A stretch of 30,066 nucleotides of DNA from Sva-07 sp963717385 (GCA_963717385.1 CAVQWE010000021.1:1-30066), one strand, 5' to 3'; counted from the first letter of the stretch, positions 8,448 to 17,308 are shown. The notes: generated from the sequence alone by a model not told the origin. Translations and numbers: made by a program.

Positions 8448-9326
8448 TCAACTGCTGGTTGGACCCACTGGCCGGTCTGGACCGATCACCGAGACACGTT
8501 CCCCGTAGCGGCTGTGCGGGAAATAGTCCCACACGGCGTGGTGCTGCGTGCACCGGTTGTCCCACAGTGTCAACGTGTTGGGTTCCCACCTGACTCGGCA
8601 GTGCAGACTCGGCGTGGTGGCGATGTGCTCGAACAGCATGTCGAGCAACGCCCGGCTCTCCCATCGCCGCAGACCCTTGATGTGCGATGTGAATCCGCTG
8701 TTCACGTAGAGCACCTTGCGGCCGGTGACCGGGTGCACGGTGACGACCGGGTGTTCGTTTCGCGGATAGCCGCCCTCGGGTGGGGTCGAGCCATAGCTGC
8801 CGACATACGGCACGCCACCATCGTGAACGGCGGTCAGCCCTTCGAGGAACGACTGCATCGAGGGCGAGAGCAGTTCGTAGGCGAGGTACATGTCGGCATA
8901 GAGCGTGTCGCCGCCACCGACTTCGGGGGTCTCGGTGATGTAGAGGGCCGACGCGAGCGGAGGGATGGCATCACAGGTGACGTCGGTGTGCCAGGCATCG
9001 CCTGCCGTGTACGGGGAGTCCTTGGTGGTCTTGACGATCAGCAGTTCTGGATCGGTCTCACGTGCGTGGTTCATCGGGTGGACGTGCAATTCACCGAAGT
9101 AGCGGCCGAATGCCTTGTGTGCCTCACGGTCGAGGTGTTGATCTCGGAGCACGAGCACGCTCCAGTCGGCGAACGCCTGGTGGAGGTCTCGGAGTTGTTT
9201 ATCATCGAGCGGCTGCGAGAGGTCGAGCCCCTGGATCTCGGCGCCCAGATGCGGTGTGAGCGTGGTCAGCTCGAAACTGTCGTAGCTCGCCGTACCAGCC
9301 CGACGTCCGCTCTCTGTGACGGTCAT
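8448..9326 (-). CDS. TauD/TfdA-family 2-oxoglutarate-dependent dioxygenase (second copy)
   Basis: A 292-aa Fe(II)/2-oxoglutarate dioxygenase. Iron ligands are H113-x-D115 in AWHTDVT and H262 in WDNRCTQHHA; Arg residues at 273 and 277 are candidates for 2-oxoglutarate binding. N-terminal LTPHLGAEIQGLDLS is the usual TauD opening. The ATG at 9326 has AAGGAG 4 bases upstream, which decides against the longer open frame to 9389. It is a paralogue of the enzyme at 250-1134, sharing the WDNRCTQHH signature but differing in the substrate-facing middle. Monocistronic as far as can be seen. Taurine, alkylsulfate or other substrates are possible; no sulfonate transporter is nearby. Confidence 0.9.
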   Translation of the reverse strand: MTVTESGRRAGTASYDSFELTTLTPHLGAEIQGLDLSQPLDDKQLRDLHQAFADWSVLVLRDQHLDREAHKAFGRYFGELHVHPMNHARETDPELLIVKTTKDSPYTAGDAWHTDVTCDAIPPLASALYITETPEVGGGDTLYADMYLAYELLSPSMQSFLEGLTAVHDGGVPYVGSYGSTPPEGGYPRNEHPVVTVHPVTGRKVLYVNSGFTSHIKGLRRWESRALLDMLFEHIATTPSLHCRVRWEPNTLTLWDNRCTQHHAVWDYFPHSRYGERVSVIGPDRPVGPTSS

Positions 9327-9493
9327 GATCGCTCCTTGCTCGCTCTCGTGGAATTGCAGGACAGTGTCTCGAGTCCCCTTCTCGATCATGTCACAGCCCG
9401 CAGAGAAGGCGGCGCTCAGAGACCGTCGATCAGATCACGAGATGGTGTTCCTACGTCATGAGCCTGATCTCGGACCTTCGATCGTCGTCGGGC

Positions 9494-10147
9494 TCACAGG
9501 ACCTCGTACACGAAGTACTGAACCTTGATCGCGTTCCCGTATTCGGGGTGGTGCGGGAGGTACGGCATCGGTTCGGTACCGAAGGTCCGCTCCCAGAGGC
9601 CATCGCGCTCCAACTCCTCGAGCCGCATCCCATAGTCCTGCTCGCGCATGATGTCGTCGCGCTGCGAGAACACGACGTAGCCACCGCTGCGCACGATGCG
9701 GCACAACTCTCGGAGGATCTCGTCGGTCTCGAAATACGTCAGCGCCCCGATGAAGTTGACGGCATCGAATGCGCCATCCTCGAACGGAAGCGGGAAGACC
9801 TGCATGTCGACGCGCTCGACCCGCTGATAGCTGCCCGTCCGCTCGGCGAGCGCAAGCAGTTGGGTGGAAATGTCGATGCCTTCGATGTGTTCGTAGCCGA
9901 GCTTCCTCAGTGCGGTCCCCGTGAGCCCTGAACCGCATGCCGCATCCAGTATCCGGCTCTCCCTGGGCACGTAGTTCTTCAGGATCGCGGCTGCTGTCTC
10001 TGGGCCGACGTACCCCCATTCGTCGAACGAAGTGTCGTAGGTGCCGGTCTCGGCGAACTTGTCGTAGTCGCGTTCCACGATCGCACTCTCGGTGGAGGCG
10101 CCCCGGCCCCAGATGTCGGGGGTGTCGTTGATGCTGCCCGGTGCCAC
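9494..10147 (-). CDS. Class I SAM-dependent methyltransferase (possible internal GTG start)
   Basis: The C-terminal part of the fused frame, 217 aa if started at the GTG at 10147, which has a strong GGAGGGAG ribosome-binding sequence 5 bases upstream. The protein opens with ERDYDKFAET...EWGYVGPE, the entry typical of METTL27/WBSCR27-like methyltransferases. SAM motif I is ILDAACGSGLTG (about residues 66-77 of this product). GIDIS follows as motif II, and FDAVNFIGALTYF and GGYVVFSQRDD as later motifs. It likely methylates a small molecule; the substrate is unknown. It may be made both as the kinase-fused form and as a free protein. The methyltransferase call is firm, the start is inferred. Confidence 0.7.
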   Translation of the reverse strand: MAPGSINDTPDIWGRGASTESAIVERDYDKFAETGTYDTSFDEWGYVGPETAAAILKNYVPRESRILDAACGSGLTGTALRKLGYEHIEGIDISTQLLALAERTGSYQRVERVDMQVFPLPFEDGAFDAVNFIGALTYFETDEILRELCRIVRSGGYVVFSQRDDIMREQDYGMRLEELERDGLWERTFGTEPMPYLPHHPEYGNAIKVQYFVYEVL

Positions 10148-11131
10148 GAGTTCTCCCTCCAGCGATCTGATGCTCGGTGCGTTCTTGTTCGGCTCTGTGG
10201 CCGAGGTGTCCGCTGGGCGACCGATCTTGTCGACGCTTCGATCAACCTGCTCTCGAGTGGGAAGCGTGAGCCCTGCGGCGGCGAACGACAATGCACTGGC
10301 GGCGTTCGCGAATCTCGTTGCCGCCAGCCAATCAGCGCCTTCCAGTCTGCGGACTGCGAGCGCAGCGAGGAAGACGTCGCCGGCGCCTGTCTCGTCTCCT
10401 GGGACGACCGTAAGGGTCGGGATCTGAACGGCGCACTGCTCGTCGACGAGCAGTGCGCCCGTTTCGTTGGTCTTCACGATGACCCGGCTCGCTCCTGCGT
10501 CGATCAGTTCGCGTGCGGCGAGTTCGTGCCACAGCAGCGAGGTGTTGGTGCGCCCGGTCAGTTGTGCGGCCTCGGCGAGGTCGGGGGTGATGACGTCAGC
10601 CGAAGCGAGGAGGTGCCGGCTGACGCGATCTGGTGGTGTCGGGTCGAGGAACAACGGGGTGTCGGTGCGCGCTGCGTACGCAGCGAGGCGATCGAGCGCG
10701 GTGACCGGTACCTCGGCTTGGGCGATGATGATGTCCGATGAGCTCAACGTGGCGAGGCCGGGTTCGATGTCCTCCCAGCGCAGCCGATCGTTCGCTCCGG
10801 CCGCGAAGATGAGTGAGTGGTGGTGGCCTTCGGTGAGTTCGATGGCGACGAACCCGGTTGCGTGGTCGGCCGTGACGATGACACCGCTGGTCTCGACACC
10901 GTCGTCGCTGATCGCTTGCAGACAGCCGCGTCCGAACTCGTCGTCGCCGACACGACCGATGAGCGAGACATCGGCGCCGAGCCGAGCAGCGGCGCGGGCG
11001 ACGTTCGCGCCCTTTCCGCCGGGTTGCGCAACGTAGTGATCAGCGAGGAGTGGGGCAGACCCTGCCGACTTGGCCACGTGGAACAGGTGGAGGTCCATGT
11101 TGATGCCGCCGACGACGACGATTCGACCCAT
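9494..11131 (-). CDS. PfkB-family sugar kinase fused in frame to a SAM methyltransferase
   Basis: One open frame of 545 aa. Residues 1-295 are a ribokinase/PfkB kinase: IVVVGGINMDLH at the N-terminus, PGGKGANVARAAARLGA (37-53) for substrate binding, and DETGAGDVFLAALA (247-260) with the anion hole and catalytic Asp252. It probably phosphorylates a sugar or nucleoside. After a linker of about 35 aa with weak coding bias the frame runs into a class I methyltransferase (about 340-545). No stop occurs in any of the three minus-strand frames between about 10,150 and 10,240, so a single frameshift cannot restore a separate kinase end. The start at 11131 lies 8 bases after the metallo-hydrolase stop. 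Either a true fusion or a kinase followed by an internally initiated second product. Confidence 0.75.
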   Translation of the reverse strand: MGRIVVVGGINMDLHLFHVAKSAGSAPLLADHYVAQPGGKGANVARAAARLGADVSLIGRVGDDEFGRGCLQAISDDGVETSGVIVTADHATGFVAIELTEGHHHSLIFAAGANDRLRWEDIEPGLATLSSSDIIIAQAEVPVTALDRLAAYAARTDTPLFLDPTPPDRVSRHLLASADVITPDLAEAAQLTGRTNTSLLWHELAARELIDAGASRVIVKTNETGALLVDEQCAVQIPTLTVVPGDETGAGDVFLAALAVRRLEGADWLAATRFANAASALSFAAAGLTLPTREQVDRSVDKIGRPADTSATEPNKNAPSIRSLEGELVAPGSINDTPDIWGRGASTESAIVERDYDKFAETGTYDTSFDEWGYVGPETAAAILKNYVPRESRILDAACGSGLTGTALRKLGYEHIEGIDISTQLLALAERTGSYQRVERVDMQVFPLPFEDGAFDAVNFIGALTYFETDEILRELCRIVRSGGYVVFSQRDDIMREQDYGMRLEELERDGLWERTFGTEPMPYLPHHPEYGNAIKVQYFVYEVL

Positions 11132-11139
11132 CGTTCGGC

Positions 11140-12556
11140 CTAGCCAATCTGCGGTCGGGGATCCAGGCGGACACGTTCGCCGGGATGCGGGGCGACGGCG
11201 CTGAGGCCGAGCTGGTTGTTCAGCACCTCGATCAGTGCGGCGGAGCTGTCTGGTTCTCCGTGGTTGACGTAGACCATGTCCGGTGGCGGTGTGGCGCTGT
11301 GGACCCAGTTCGACAGATCGGTCTGGTCGGCGTGCGCTGACAGCGCGATCGAACTCACCTTGGCACGCACCGGGTAGTAGTGGCCGAACAGCTTGATCTG
11401 GTGGGCACCGGACCGCAGCGACATCGCCGCGGGTGCCGGGAGCTTGGAAGCCGACGAGCAGCACCTCGTTGCGGTGATCGCCGATACGGCGGGCGAGGTG
11501 ATGGATGATCCGACCGCCCGTGGCCATGCCCGAGGCGGAGACGATGATCATCGGTCCGTGCCGGGCGTTCAGACCCTTCGATTCCTCGACGGTTCGTGTC
11601 TCGGTGAGTTCGATCGAGCTGAACAATTCCTGGCCGTGGAACTCCGGGCGAATTTCTGGCGATCCATTCCGGGCTTCGGACCGGTACACGTCGAGGGCCC
11701 GGCTCGCCATCGGGCTGTCGACGAACATCGGGAGATTCGGCACGTGGCCGGCCTTGACGAGTTGGTCGAGGTGCCAGAGCACGATCTCGGTGCGATCGAC
11801 AGCGAAGGACGGGATGAGCACGACACCGCCGCGCCGGGCGGCCCGGTTGACCACCTCGGCGATGCGTTCCTCGGGGTCGCCCCCTGGATGGTTCTCGTCG
11901 CCGTATGTCGACTCGGTGATGACGGTGTCGGCGGCGCCGATGGGTGCGGGTGGGAGCAGGAGCGGATGCGTGGATCGGCCGAGATCGCCGCTGAAGACGA
12001 CGCGGGTGTCGTGGTCGGTGAGGCGGAGACCGATCGAGGCGGCACCCAGGATGTGGCCGGCGCGTTGCCATGTCGCCTCGACGGTCGACAAGATCTGATG
12101 GGGGCTGTTGAAGGGGACGGTTTCGAACTGGTCGAGACATGCCATCGCGTCGGCCTGGGTGTAGAGCGGCAGGGCCGGGTCGTGCTTGGACGAGCCGTGC
12201 CGATTGGCGAAGTCTGCTTCTTCCTCCTGCAGGTACCCGCTGTCGGGGAGCACGATCTGGGCGAGCTTGCGGGTGCCGTCGGTGCAGTAGATCGGGCCGC
12301 GAAATCCCTGTTTGACGAGTCTTGGGATGTACCCGCAGTGATCGATGTGGGCGTGGGTGAGTACGACTGCGTCGATGCTGTCCGGTGGGACCGGGAACGG
12401 TTCCCAGTTCTGCAGCCGCAGCTTCTTGCGGCCCTGAAACAGTCCACAGTCGATCAGCACTCGCCCGTCAGCGGTGTCGAGGAGCGTCTTGCTGCCGGTC
12501 ACGGTCTGCGCCCCGCCGAGGAACGTCAACGTTGGTGCCGCTGCAGAATCGGTCAT
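11140..12556 (-). CDS. Metallo-beta-lactamase/beta-CASP hydrolase (RNase-like; one frameshift)
   Basis: About 471 aa after correction. The metallo-hydrolase half has T-H68-A-H70-I-D72-H73, H168 in GHILGAAS and D191 in SGDLG as metal ligands. The beta-CASP half has TESTYGDENHPGG, FVDSPMA, SASGMATGGRI, then SAHADQ and VNHGEP. This architecture matches CPSF/YSH1-like bacterial RNases and related phosphodiesterases, probably cytosolic and acting on RNA. The frame breaks near 11425, just after GFQAPGTRG. Removing one base restores RSGAHQIKLFGHYYPVRA and a stop at 11140. Without the fix the frame would run through the kinase and methyltransferase as one 1,020-aa product, which I reject. ATG at 12556 has GGAGG 8 bases upstream. 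It is first of a minus-strand operon with the kinase. Confidence 0.85.
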
Positions 12557-12668
12557 GTATCAAGCCTCCGCCCGCCTTCGTGGTGCGGCCACGGCCAAAG
12601 GTCCATTGCCTCGCCGGGGGGCGTTGATTCTTCAATTCGGTCGGCGAGCGAGCGGGACTCCCGGCTCT

Positions 12669-13076
12669 TCAGTCGAGAACGGGCTTGATGTCAAGAATCG
12701 CCGTTCCGTTCAGGGCTTCCATGTTGGTGACGCGAAGTCGCGTGCCCTCGATCGAGAGGATCTCGACGGGGTGCAGTCCGATCGGATTCGGGCGGCTCGG
12801 TGATCGCGTACTGAAGACCCCTTGTTCCTCACGGGTGATGTCGCCGCGCGGGTGAACGGTCAGAATGTCACGCCGGCCCCGGTCGAGCCACGTGAACACC
12901 AGGAGCTCCATGCCAACCGAAAGGTCTCGAAGACCCGGTTCCATCTCGCGGTCGAAGACGAGCCAGGCGTCAGGTGCCCCCTCGTTGCCCTGTTTGGGCG
13001 CGGCATCCATGTCGTCCAACGACGACTCGACCCACCCGATCGGATGAACGATGAGTGGCTTGTTGTCCAGCGTCAT
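12669..13076 (-). CDS. trmO: TrmO/TsaA-family tRNA (t6A37) N6-methyltransferase
   Basis: A 135-aa single-domain protein of the TsaA/TrmO family, which methylates N6-threonylcarbamoyladenosine at tRNA position 37 using SAM. Visible family motifs: VHPIGWVESS at the start, FTWLDRGRRD in the middle, the strongly conserved GVFSTRSPSRPNPIGL, and ALNGTAILDIKP at the end. The length matches minimal TrmO proteins without the C-terminal extension of E. coli TrmO. ATG at 13076 fits the family N-terminus; an in-frame GTG at 13115 would add 13 residues without similarity. Ribosome-binding signal is weak. Divergent from the downstream hydrolase gene. TsaA proteins also sit in unrelated contexts, so tRNA as substrate is family inference. 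Confidence 0.85.
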   Translation of the reverse strand: MTLDNKPLIVHPIGWVESSLDDMDAAPKQGNEGAPDAWLVFDREMEPGLRDLSVGMELLVFTWLDRGRRDILTVHPRGDITREEQGVFSTRSPSRPNPIGLHPVEILSIEGTRLRVTNMEALNGTAILDIKPVLD

Positions 13077-13211
13077 GGTGGCAACGTAGCGACGGGCGCC
13101 GCTCGACCTGAACACCCAAGGTCATGTGACCGGGCGACGAAGGAGCCGAGTTGTCCCGAGTCGGGTGACGTTTCTGTTCACCGACGTCGAGGGCATCGGT
13201 AACGTGCGACG

Positions 13212-13889
13212 ATGGACGAGACGCAGCAGCAAGGCGTAACGGTGGATGACGGATCGGTGCCGGTGTGGACCAGCGGACCGCACGACGCGTCTGCGGCGCC
13301 GGGACTCGTGGTCATCCCGTCGATCTATGGCCCGAACCCCGATCTGCTCGCAATGATTCGATCGCTCGGCGACGCTGCGTTCACCGTGGTGATGGATCCG
13401 TTCTGGCGGGTCGGCAACGGTGCGGTCGATTACGGCGACCATGACACCGCCATCGGTAGGCTTGGCGACTTCGATCGAGGACTGTGCCGCGACGACATCG
13501 CCGCGGTCGCCCGCTGGACAGCGGCTCGCACGAACGGCAACGTCGTCGGGCTCGGGATCTGCTTCGGCGGCCCAGACGCGCTGACCGGCGCCACGAGCGG
13601 GTTGTTCTGTGCCGTCGCCACCTGGCACGGCAGTCGGATGGAGCAGATTCTCGATCGTCTCGACGGCCTCGAGGCTCCGTTGCGGCTCCACTTCGGCGAG
13701 GTCGATCCAATCACCCCGCCCGAGGCCATCGCCGCGATTCGATCCGCGTTCGCCAACCATTGCGACTGCCGGATCGTCGTGCACCCGGGCGCCGACCACG
13801 GGTTCTCCCATGACGGTCCGAAGTGGGATGCCGCAGCGACCGAAGCGGGCATGGCAGATGTGCGAGCGCTCCTTGCCGCATCATCGTGA
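13212..13889 (+). CDS. Dienelactone-hydrolase-family alpha/beta hydrolase
   Basis: A 225-aa cytosolic hydrolase. The catalytic triad is Cys117 in GLGICFGG, Asp165 in FGEVDPITP and His196 in GADHGFSH, the pattern of dienelactone hydrolase (carboxymethylenebutenolidase). Such enzymes open lactone rings during aromatic degradation, but many homologues act on other esters. No chlorocatechol genes are nearby. The GADHGFS motif and the C-terminal W-D-A-A segment are typical. ATG at 13212 is chosen because upstream sequence lacks family similarity; the ribosome-binding site is weak. The SDR gene follows 54 bp later on the same strand, so co-transcription is possible. Confidence 0.85.
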   Translation: MDETQQQGVTVDDGSVPVWTSGPHDASAAPGLVVIPSIYGPNPDLLAMIRSLGDAAFTVVMDPFWRVGNGAVDYGDHDTAIGRLGDFDRGLCRDDIAAVARWTAARTNGNVVGLGICFGGPDALTGATSGLFCAVATWHGSRMEQILDRLDGLEAPLRLHFGEVDPITPPEAIAAIRSAFANHCDCRIVVHPGADHGFSHDGPKWDAAATEAGMADVRALLAASS

Positions 13890-13943
13890 CCGAGTGAGCG
13901 TTCCCCTGCGTTGAGCCCAACGGCCGACCGTTAGCGTCCGCTC

Positions 13944-14792
13944 ATGGACAACCTCGACGGAAAGACAGCAGTGGTCACCGGAGCCGGGTCGGGAATGGGC
14001 CGAGCGTTTGCCGAACGGTTCGCTGGCGCCGGCATGAACGTGGTCCTCGCCGACGTCGAGCAACCCCGGCTCGATGAAGCCGTTGCTGCCATTCAAGCGA
14101 CGGGCTCGCAAGCGATCGGCGTAGCGACCGATGTCACCGATGGCGAAGCGGTCGACCGGCTCCGTGATGCGGCCATCGACGCATTCGGACAAGTCCACGT
14201 GTTGTGCAACAACGCAGGCGTCGCCGGCGGCCCGGCGTCGGGCGGCGAGTGGGTGATGGAGAACGAGTGGCGCTGGGTGCTCGAGGTCAACCTGTGGGGT
14301 GTCATCCATGGCCACCGAGCATTCCTGCCGCACATGGTCGAAGCGGGCGAAGGCCACATCGTCAACACGGCGTCGATGGCGGGGCTGTTTCCTGGGCATT
14401 CGGCCTACGGCGCCAGCAAGTGGGCTGTGGTCGGCCTGTCCGAGGGTCTCTTTCAGACCATGCGAATGCGCGGCACCGGCGTCGGCGTCTCGTGCCTGTG
14501 TCCTGGTTGGGTGAACACCGAGATCGATCGATCAGAACGCAACCGGCCGGAATGGGCGGCACCGGGGCTCGGCATCGAGGCAACCCCCGAGGAGGCCGCA
14601 ATGCGAGCCTTCGTCAGCGATCAATTGCGATCGGGGAGGGAACCGGCAGCGGTGGCCGACCTGGTGCACGATGCCATCATCGCCGAGCAGTTCTGGGTCT
14701 TCACCGACAACGACATGGTGCAGTCGCTGGCACCGCGTTACGAAGCGTTGTTGGCCGGCGACAACCCACCCTCGTTCGGGATCGCCGACTGA
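13944..14792 (+). CDS. Short-chain dehydrogenase/reductase
   Basis: A 282-aa classical SDR oxidoreductase using NAD(P)H. Cofactor motif TGAGSGMG at residues 12-19, D37 after the second strand (LADVEQ) which favours NAD(H) over NADP(H), NNAG at 89-92, and the catalytic set N116, S144, Y155 and K159 (YGASK). The C-terminal extension of about 40 aa, with an FVSDQLRSGREPA segment, is common in actinobacterial SDRs acting on steroids, alcohols or hydroxyacyl compounds; the substrate is unknown. It lies 54 bp after the dienelactone-hydrolase-like gene and converges on the L,D-transpeptidase gene. The ribosome-binding site is poor; the start is set by the conserved N-terminus LDGKTAVVTG. Confidence 0.92.
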   Translation: MDNLDGKTAVVTGAGSGMGRAFAERFAGAGMNVVLADVEQPRLDEAVAAIQATGSQAIGVATDVTDGEAVDRLRDAAIDAFGQVHVLCNNAGVAGGPASGGEWVMENEWRWVLEVNLWGVIHGHRAFLPHMVEAGEGHIVNTASMAGLFPGHSAYGASKWAVVGLSEGLFQTMRMRGTGVGVSCLCPGWVNTEIDRSERNRPEWAAPGLGIEATPEEAAMRAFVSDQLRSGREPAAVADLVHDAIIAEQFWVFTDNDMVQSLAPRYEALLAGDNPPSFGIAD

Positions 14793-14843
14793 TCGCGCCG
14801 CCGGCCTGGCGACCGACGCCGGGCATCGACACGTGCGGCGAAC

Positions 14844-15947
14844 TCAGGCAGCAGGTACGTACGCGCCTTGGATGTTCACGGTCAACTCGACCGTGGAACC
14901 ACCGACTGGTGTGACGATGTCGCCGGCGCCGAGCCAGTCGATGAGCATGTTCTGGTTCTCGAGCCGCAGCCGCGCGCACCCTTTGCTCTGCGGGCTCGTC
15001 GGCACGTTGTTTGCCCCGTGGATGGCCAGCCCGCCATCGAAATACAGCGGCTTGTACATGTTGCCGTTGAGCGGATTGTCCTCGGGCACGGGGAACTCGG
15101 TGCTGTCGTGCCAGCCGTCGTTGTCGAATGCCGGGTCGTAGCGGTACACCTCGGACCGATCCTGCAAGCGCGTCTCGAAGCCGGGCTGACCCGTCGAGGT
15201 CGGGAACACGAATTGGAGCTGTGTCGGCCCGGAGCCGACGAACATCACCTGGCAGGTCTGGTCGATCAACACCCAGTGCTCGGAGTCCATCGCCGTCGAC
15301 GTCGGCACCGGCAGCGACGTCGCTGCCATCATCACCTGCTCGTCGGCGCTGCCGGCATCCATCGCGAGCGTGCTCACCGGAAGGCCGAGCGCCAGCCGGG
15401 CAGCGCACAGCCGTTGCCCCGTGACTGCGCCGGACGCACCGTCGACGGTCAGCTCGGGCATCCCGGTGCCAGCGAACAGCTCGTTCAGTTTCGCCTGCTG
15501 CAGTTCGACGTTGGCTCTCGTTGCTTCCTCCACCAACACCTGGTTCGGGGCACGCTCCTCGCCGGTGCGGTCGTCGAGGCCGTTGTCGACGCAGACGTCG
15601 AGCAGTTGGTCAGGGAAGATCGTGTTGTTCACCAGGTCGTTCTCGGCGCTGACCGTGTCGACTCGAACGGTGTCGTCGTCGAAACGATCTGCGATCAAGC
15701 TCAGCGACTCGCCGGGCTGGACCTGGACCACGCACAGCGGGTCGTAGACGTCGAGGCCGGGTTCGGTGGTCGTCGGCGCCGTCGAGTCGACTGTTGGCGC
15801 CGTTTGCGGTGTCGGGTCGCTGTTCGCGCTGGAGTCTGTCGTGGCCGCGTCCAGCGGACCGGTGCCAGAGTTCGTCGCAGAGGCGCTACACGCCGAGAGC
15901 CCCACGATCGCAGCGACGAGCAGGCGGGTCGGTGCTCGGTGGGTCAC
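14844..15947 (-). CDS. L,D-transpeptidase (YkuD) lipoprotein with LysM-like segment
   Basis: A 367-aa exported protein. Residues 1-20 form a lipoprotein signal with lipobox LSAC (Cys20), followed by a Thr/Ser/Pro-rich linker (21-64). A LysM-like peptidoglycan-binding segment (about 68-122) contains VQPGESLSLIADRF. A middle region (about 155-190) resembles a peptidoglycan-binding repeat. The C-terminus is a YkuD domain with the active-site signature H310-G...S321-K-G-C324-A-R326, the nucleophile being Cys324. Such enzymes form 3-3 cross-links in peptidoglycan or attach proteins to it. Start is GTG at 15947, with no clear ribosome-binding site. It converges with the SDR gene. Confidence 0.85.
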   Translation of the reverse strand: MTHRAPTRLLVAAIVGLSACSASATNSGTGPLDAATTDSSANSDPTPQTAPTVDSTAPTTTEPGLDVYDPLCVVQVQPGESLSLIADRFDDDTVRVDTVSAENDLVNNTIFPDQLLDVCVDNGLDDRTGEERAPNQVLVEEATRANVELQQAKLNELFAGTGMPELTVDGASGAVTGQRLCAARLALGLPVSTLAMDAGSADEQVMMAATSLPVPTSTAMDSEHWVLIDQTCQVMFVGSGPTQLQFVFPTSTGQPGFETRLQDRSEVYRYDPAFDNDGWHDSTEFPVPEDNPLNGNMYKPLYFDGGLAIHGANNVPTSPQSKGCARLRLENQNMLIDWLGAGDIVTPVGGSTVELTVNIQGAYVPAA

Positions 15948-16033
15948 CGGTTGGACACTACCGACGTGGATGCGACGAGTCGCGGCGCCGCCAAGGCATC
16001 GTCGGCGGTGGTCCGAACGCGGTCAGATCCGGG

Positions 16034-17308
16034 TCACTCCGAGACGACGACCGGGATCGAGCGCGGTCCGCGAACCTGCCCGCCCGCCCAGGTGACCAAT
16101 GCCGGATCGGTGACTTCGAACTCGGGCATCCGGGCCAGCCATTCTTCGACGGCGACTCGCAGTTCCATGCGGGCCAGGTTCGAGCCGGCGCAACGATGGA
16201 TGCCCGCACCGAACGCCAGGTGACGGTTCTGCTGGCGGTCGAGGATCACTCGGTCGGGCTCGGGGAACACCTCGGGGTCGCGGTTCGCTGCCGGGAAGTT
16301 CATCAGGACACGCTCCTCGGCCTTGATCGGGCAGCCCTTGTACTCGACGTCCTCGACCAACCGGCGGGCCATCGTGACCGGGGCATACGCCCGGAGGAAC
16401 TCCTCGATCGCGGTCGGCATGAGCTCGGGTTCGGCGATCAGGCGGCGGCGATCGTCGGGGTGAGTGGCAAGGTGCCACATCGTGGAACCGATCGACGACC
16501 ACGTGGTGTCGATGCCGGCGATGAGGAGCAGCGCGCACATGCCCATCACCACGTCGCGGGTGATCGGCTCGCCTTCGTGTTCCGACTGGATCAGCTCGCT
16601 GATGAAGTCGTCGGTGGGGTTCTCGGTGCGCTCGTCGATCGCGGTGGAGAGGTACTGGATGATGCCGACGATGCCGCGGCGGCGCCGCTCGGGGTCGTGG
16701 GCGAACTCCAACACGTCGCGGACCCACTCGGTGAAGGTGGCGGCCATGTCGTCGGGCACCCCGAGGATGTGACCGATCACTCGGACCGGGATCTGCTGGG
16801 CGTATTCGGCGGCGGCGTCACCGTTGCCGCGCGTGGCGATCTCGTCGGCCAGGCGCTTGCAGAGCTCGCGGGTGAACACCTCGTACTCGGCGACGCGGTT
16901 GGTGCTCATCGTGGGCAGCACCAGGCGGCGGGTCCAGGTGTGCAGCGGCGGGTCGGCGCTGATCGGCGGCACTCCGGAGGTGAGCACGGGCGCCGGAATG
17001 TGGCCCTCGTCGCTCTCGTTGCCGACCGGCATCATCGGCACCACGCTGATGCCGTTGCCCGACGGGAACGTGACGATGTCGTGCGCAATCGCGTAGACGT
17101 CCTCGTAGCGCGTCGGCAGCCATGACCCGCCCCAACGGTCGGTGTGGGCCATCGGGCAGGTCTCACGCAGCTCCGCCCAGATGGGGTATGGGTCGTTGAC
17201 GTATTGCTTGTCGAAGATGTCGTAATCGCTGGCCCAGTCGGTGACCGGGGGAGTGACCGGTCCGTCGTCGTTCTGGGTGCCGCTCTTGGTGTCGGTGTCG
17301 TTGCTCAT
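16034..17308 (-). CDS. Cytochrome P450 (copy 1)
   Basis: A 424-aa soluble bacterial P450 monooxygenase. I-helix oxygen-binding motif AGIDTTWSS (264-272), K-helix E303-x-x-R306 and haem loop FGAGIHRCAG with Cys373 as thiolate ligand are all intact. It needs ferredoxin and reductase partners, which are not in this window. The ATG at 17308 gives the N-terminus MSNDTD and is preferred over the upstream in-frame extension, which lacks similarity. It is paralogous to the P450 immediately upstream: both share VTDWxxDYDI, DRWGGSWLPT, AFGAGIHRCAGSNLARMELRVAVE-type blocks and an AGGQVRGPR ending. The separating region has a strong hairpin, so the two may be transcribed separately. Substrate is unknown. 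Confidence 0.93.
   Translation of the reverse strand: MSNDTDTKSGTQNDDGPVTPPVTDWASDYDIFDKQYVNDPYPIWAELRETCPMAHTDRWGGSWLPTRYEDVYAIAHDIVTFPSGNGISVVPMMPVGNESDEGHIPAPVLTSGVPPISADPPLHTWTRRLVLPTMSTNRVAEYEVFTRELCKRLADEIATRGNGDAAAEYAQQIPVRVIGHILGVPDDMAATFTEWVRDVLEFAHDPERRRRGIVGIIQYLSTAIDERTENPTDDFISELIQSEHEGEPITRDVVMGMCALLLIAGIDTTWSSIGSTMWHLATHPDDRRRLIAEPELMPTAIEEFLRAYAPVTMARRLVEDVEYKGCPIKAEERVLMNFPAANRDPEVFPEPDRVILDRQQNRHLAFGAGIHRCAGSNLARMELRVAVEEWLARMPEFEVTDPALVTWAGGQVRGPRSIPVVVSE

Noticed and set aside
9494..12556. A single 1,020-aa hydrolase-kinase-methyltransferase protein
   Set aside because: The middle 90 residues after GFQAPGTRG lack any similarity to the beta-CASP C-terminus, which is present in another frame ending at 11140; one base explains the difference.
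11393..12688. Plus-strand open frame opposite the metallo-hydrolase
   Set aside because: Same shadow effect; the minus strand has intact metal-binding motifs.
14868..17125. Long plus-strand open frames opposite the L,D-transpeptidase and P450 genes
   Set aside because: They are antisense to well-supported genes, lack family motifs and reflect the strong third-position GC bias of the real strand.
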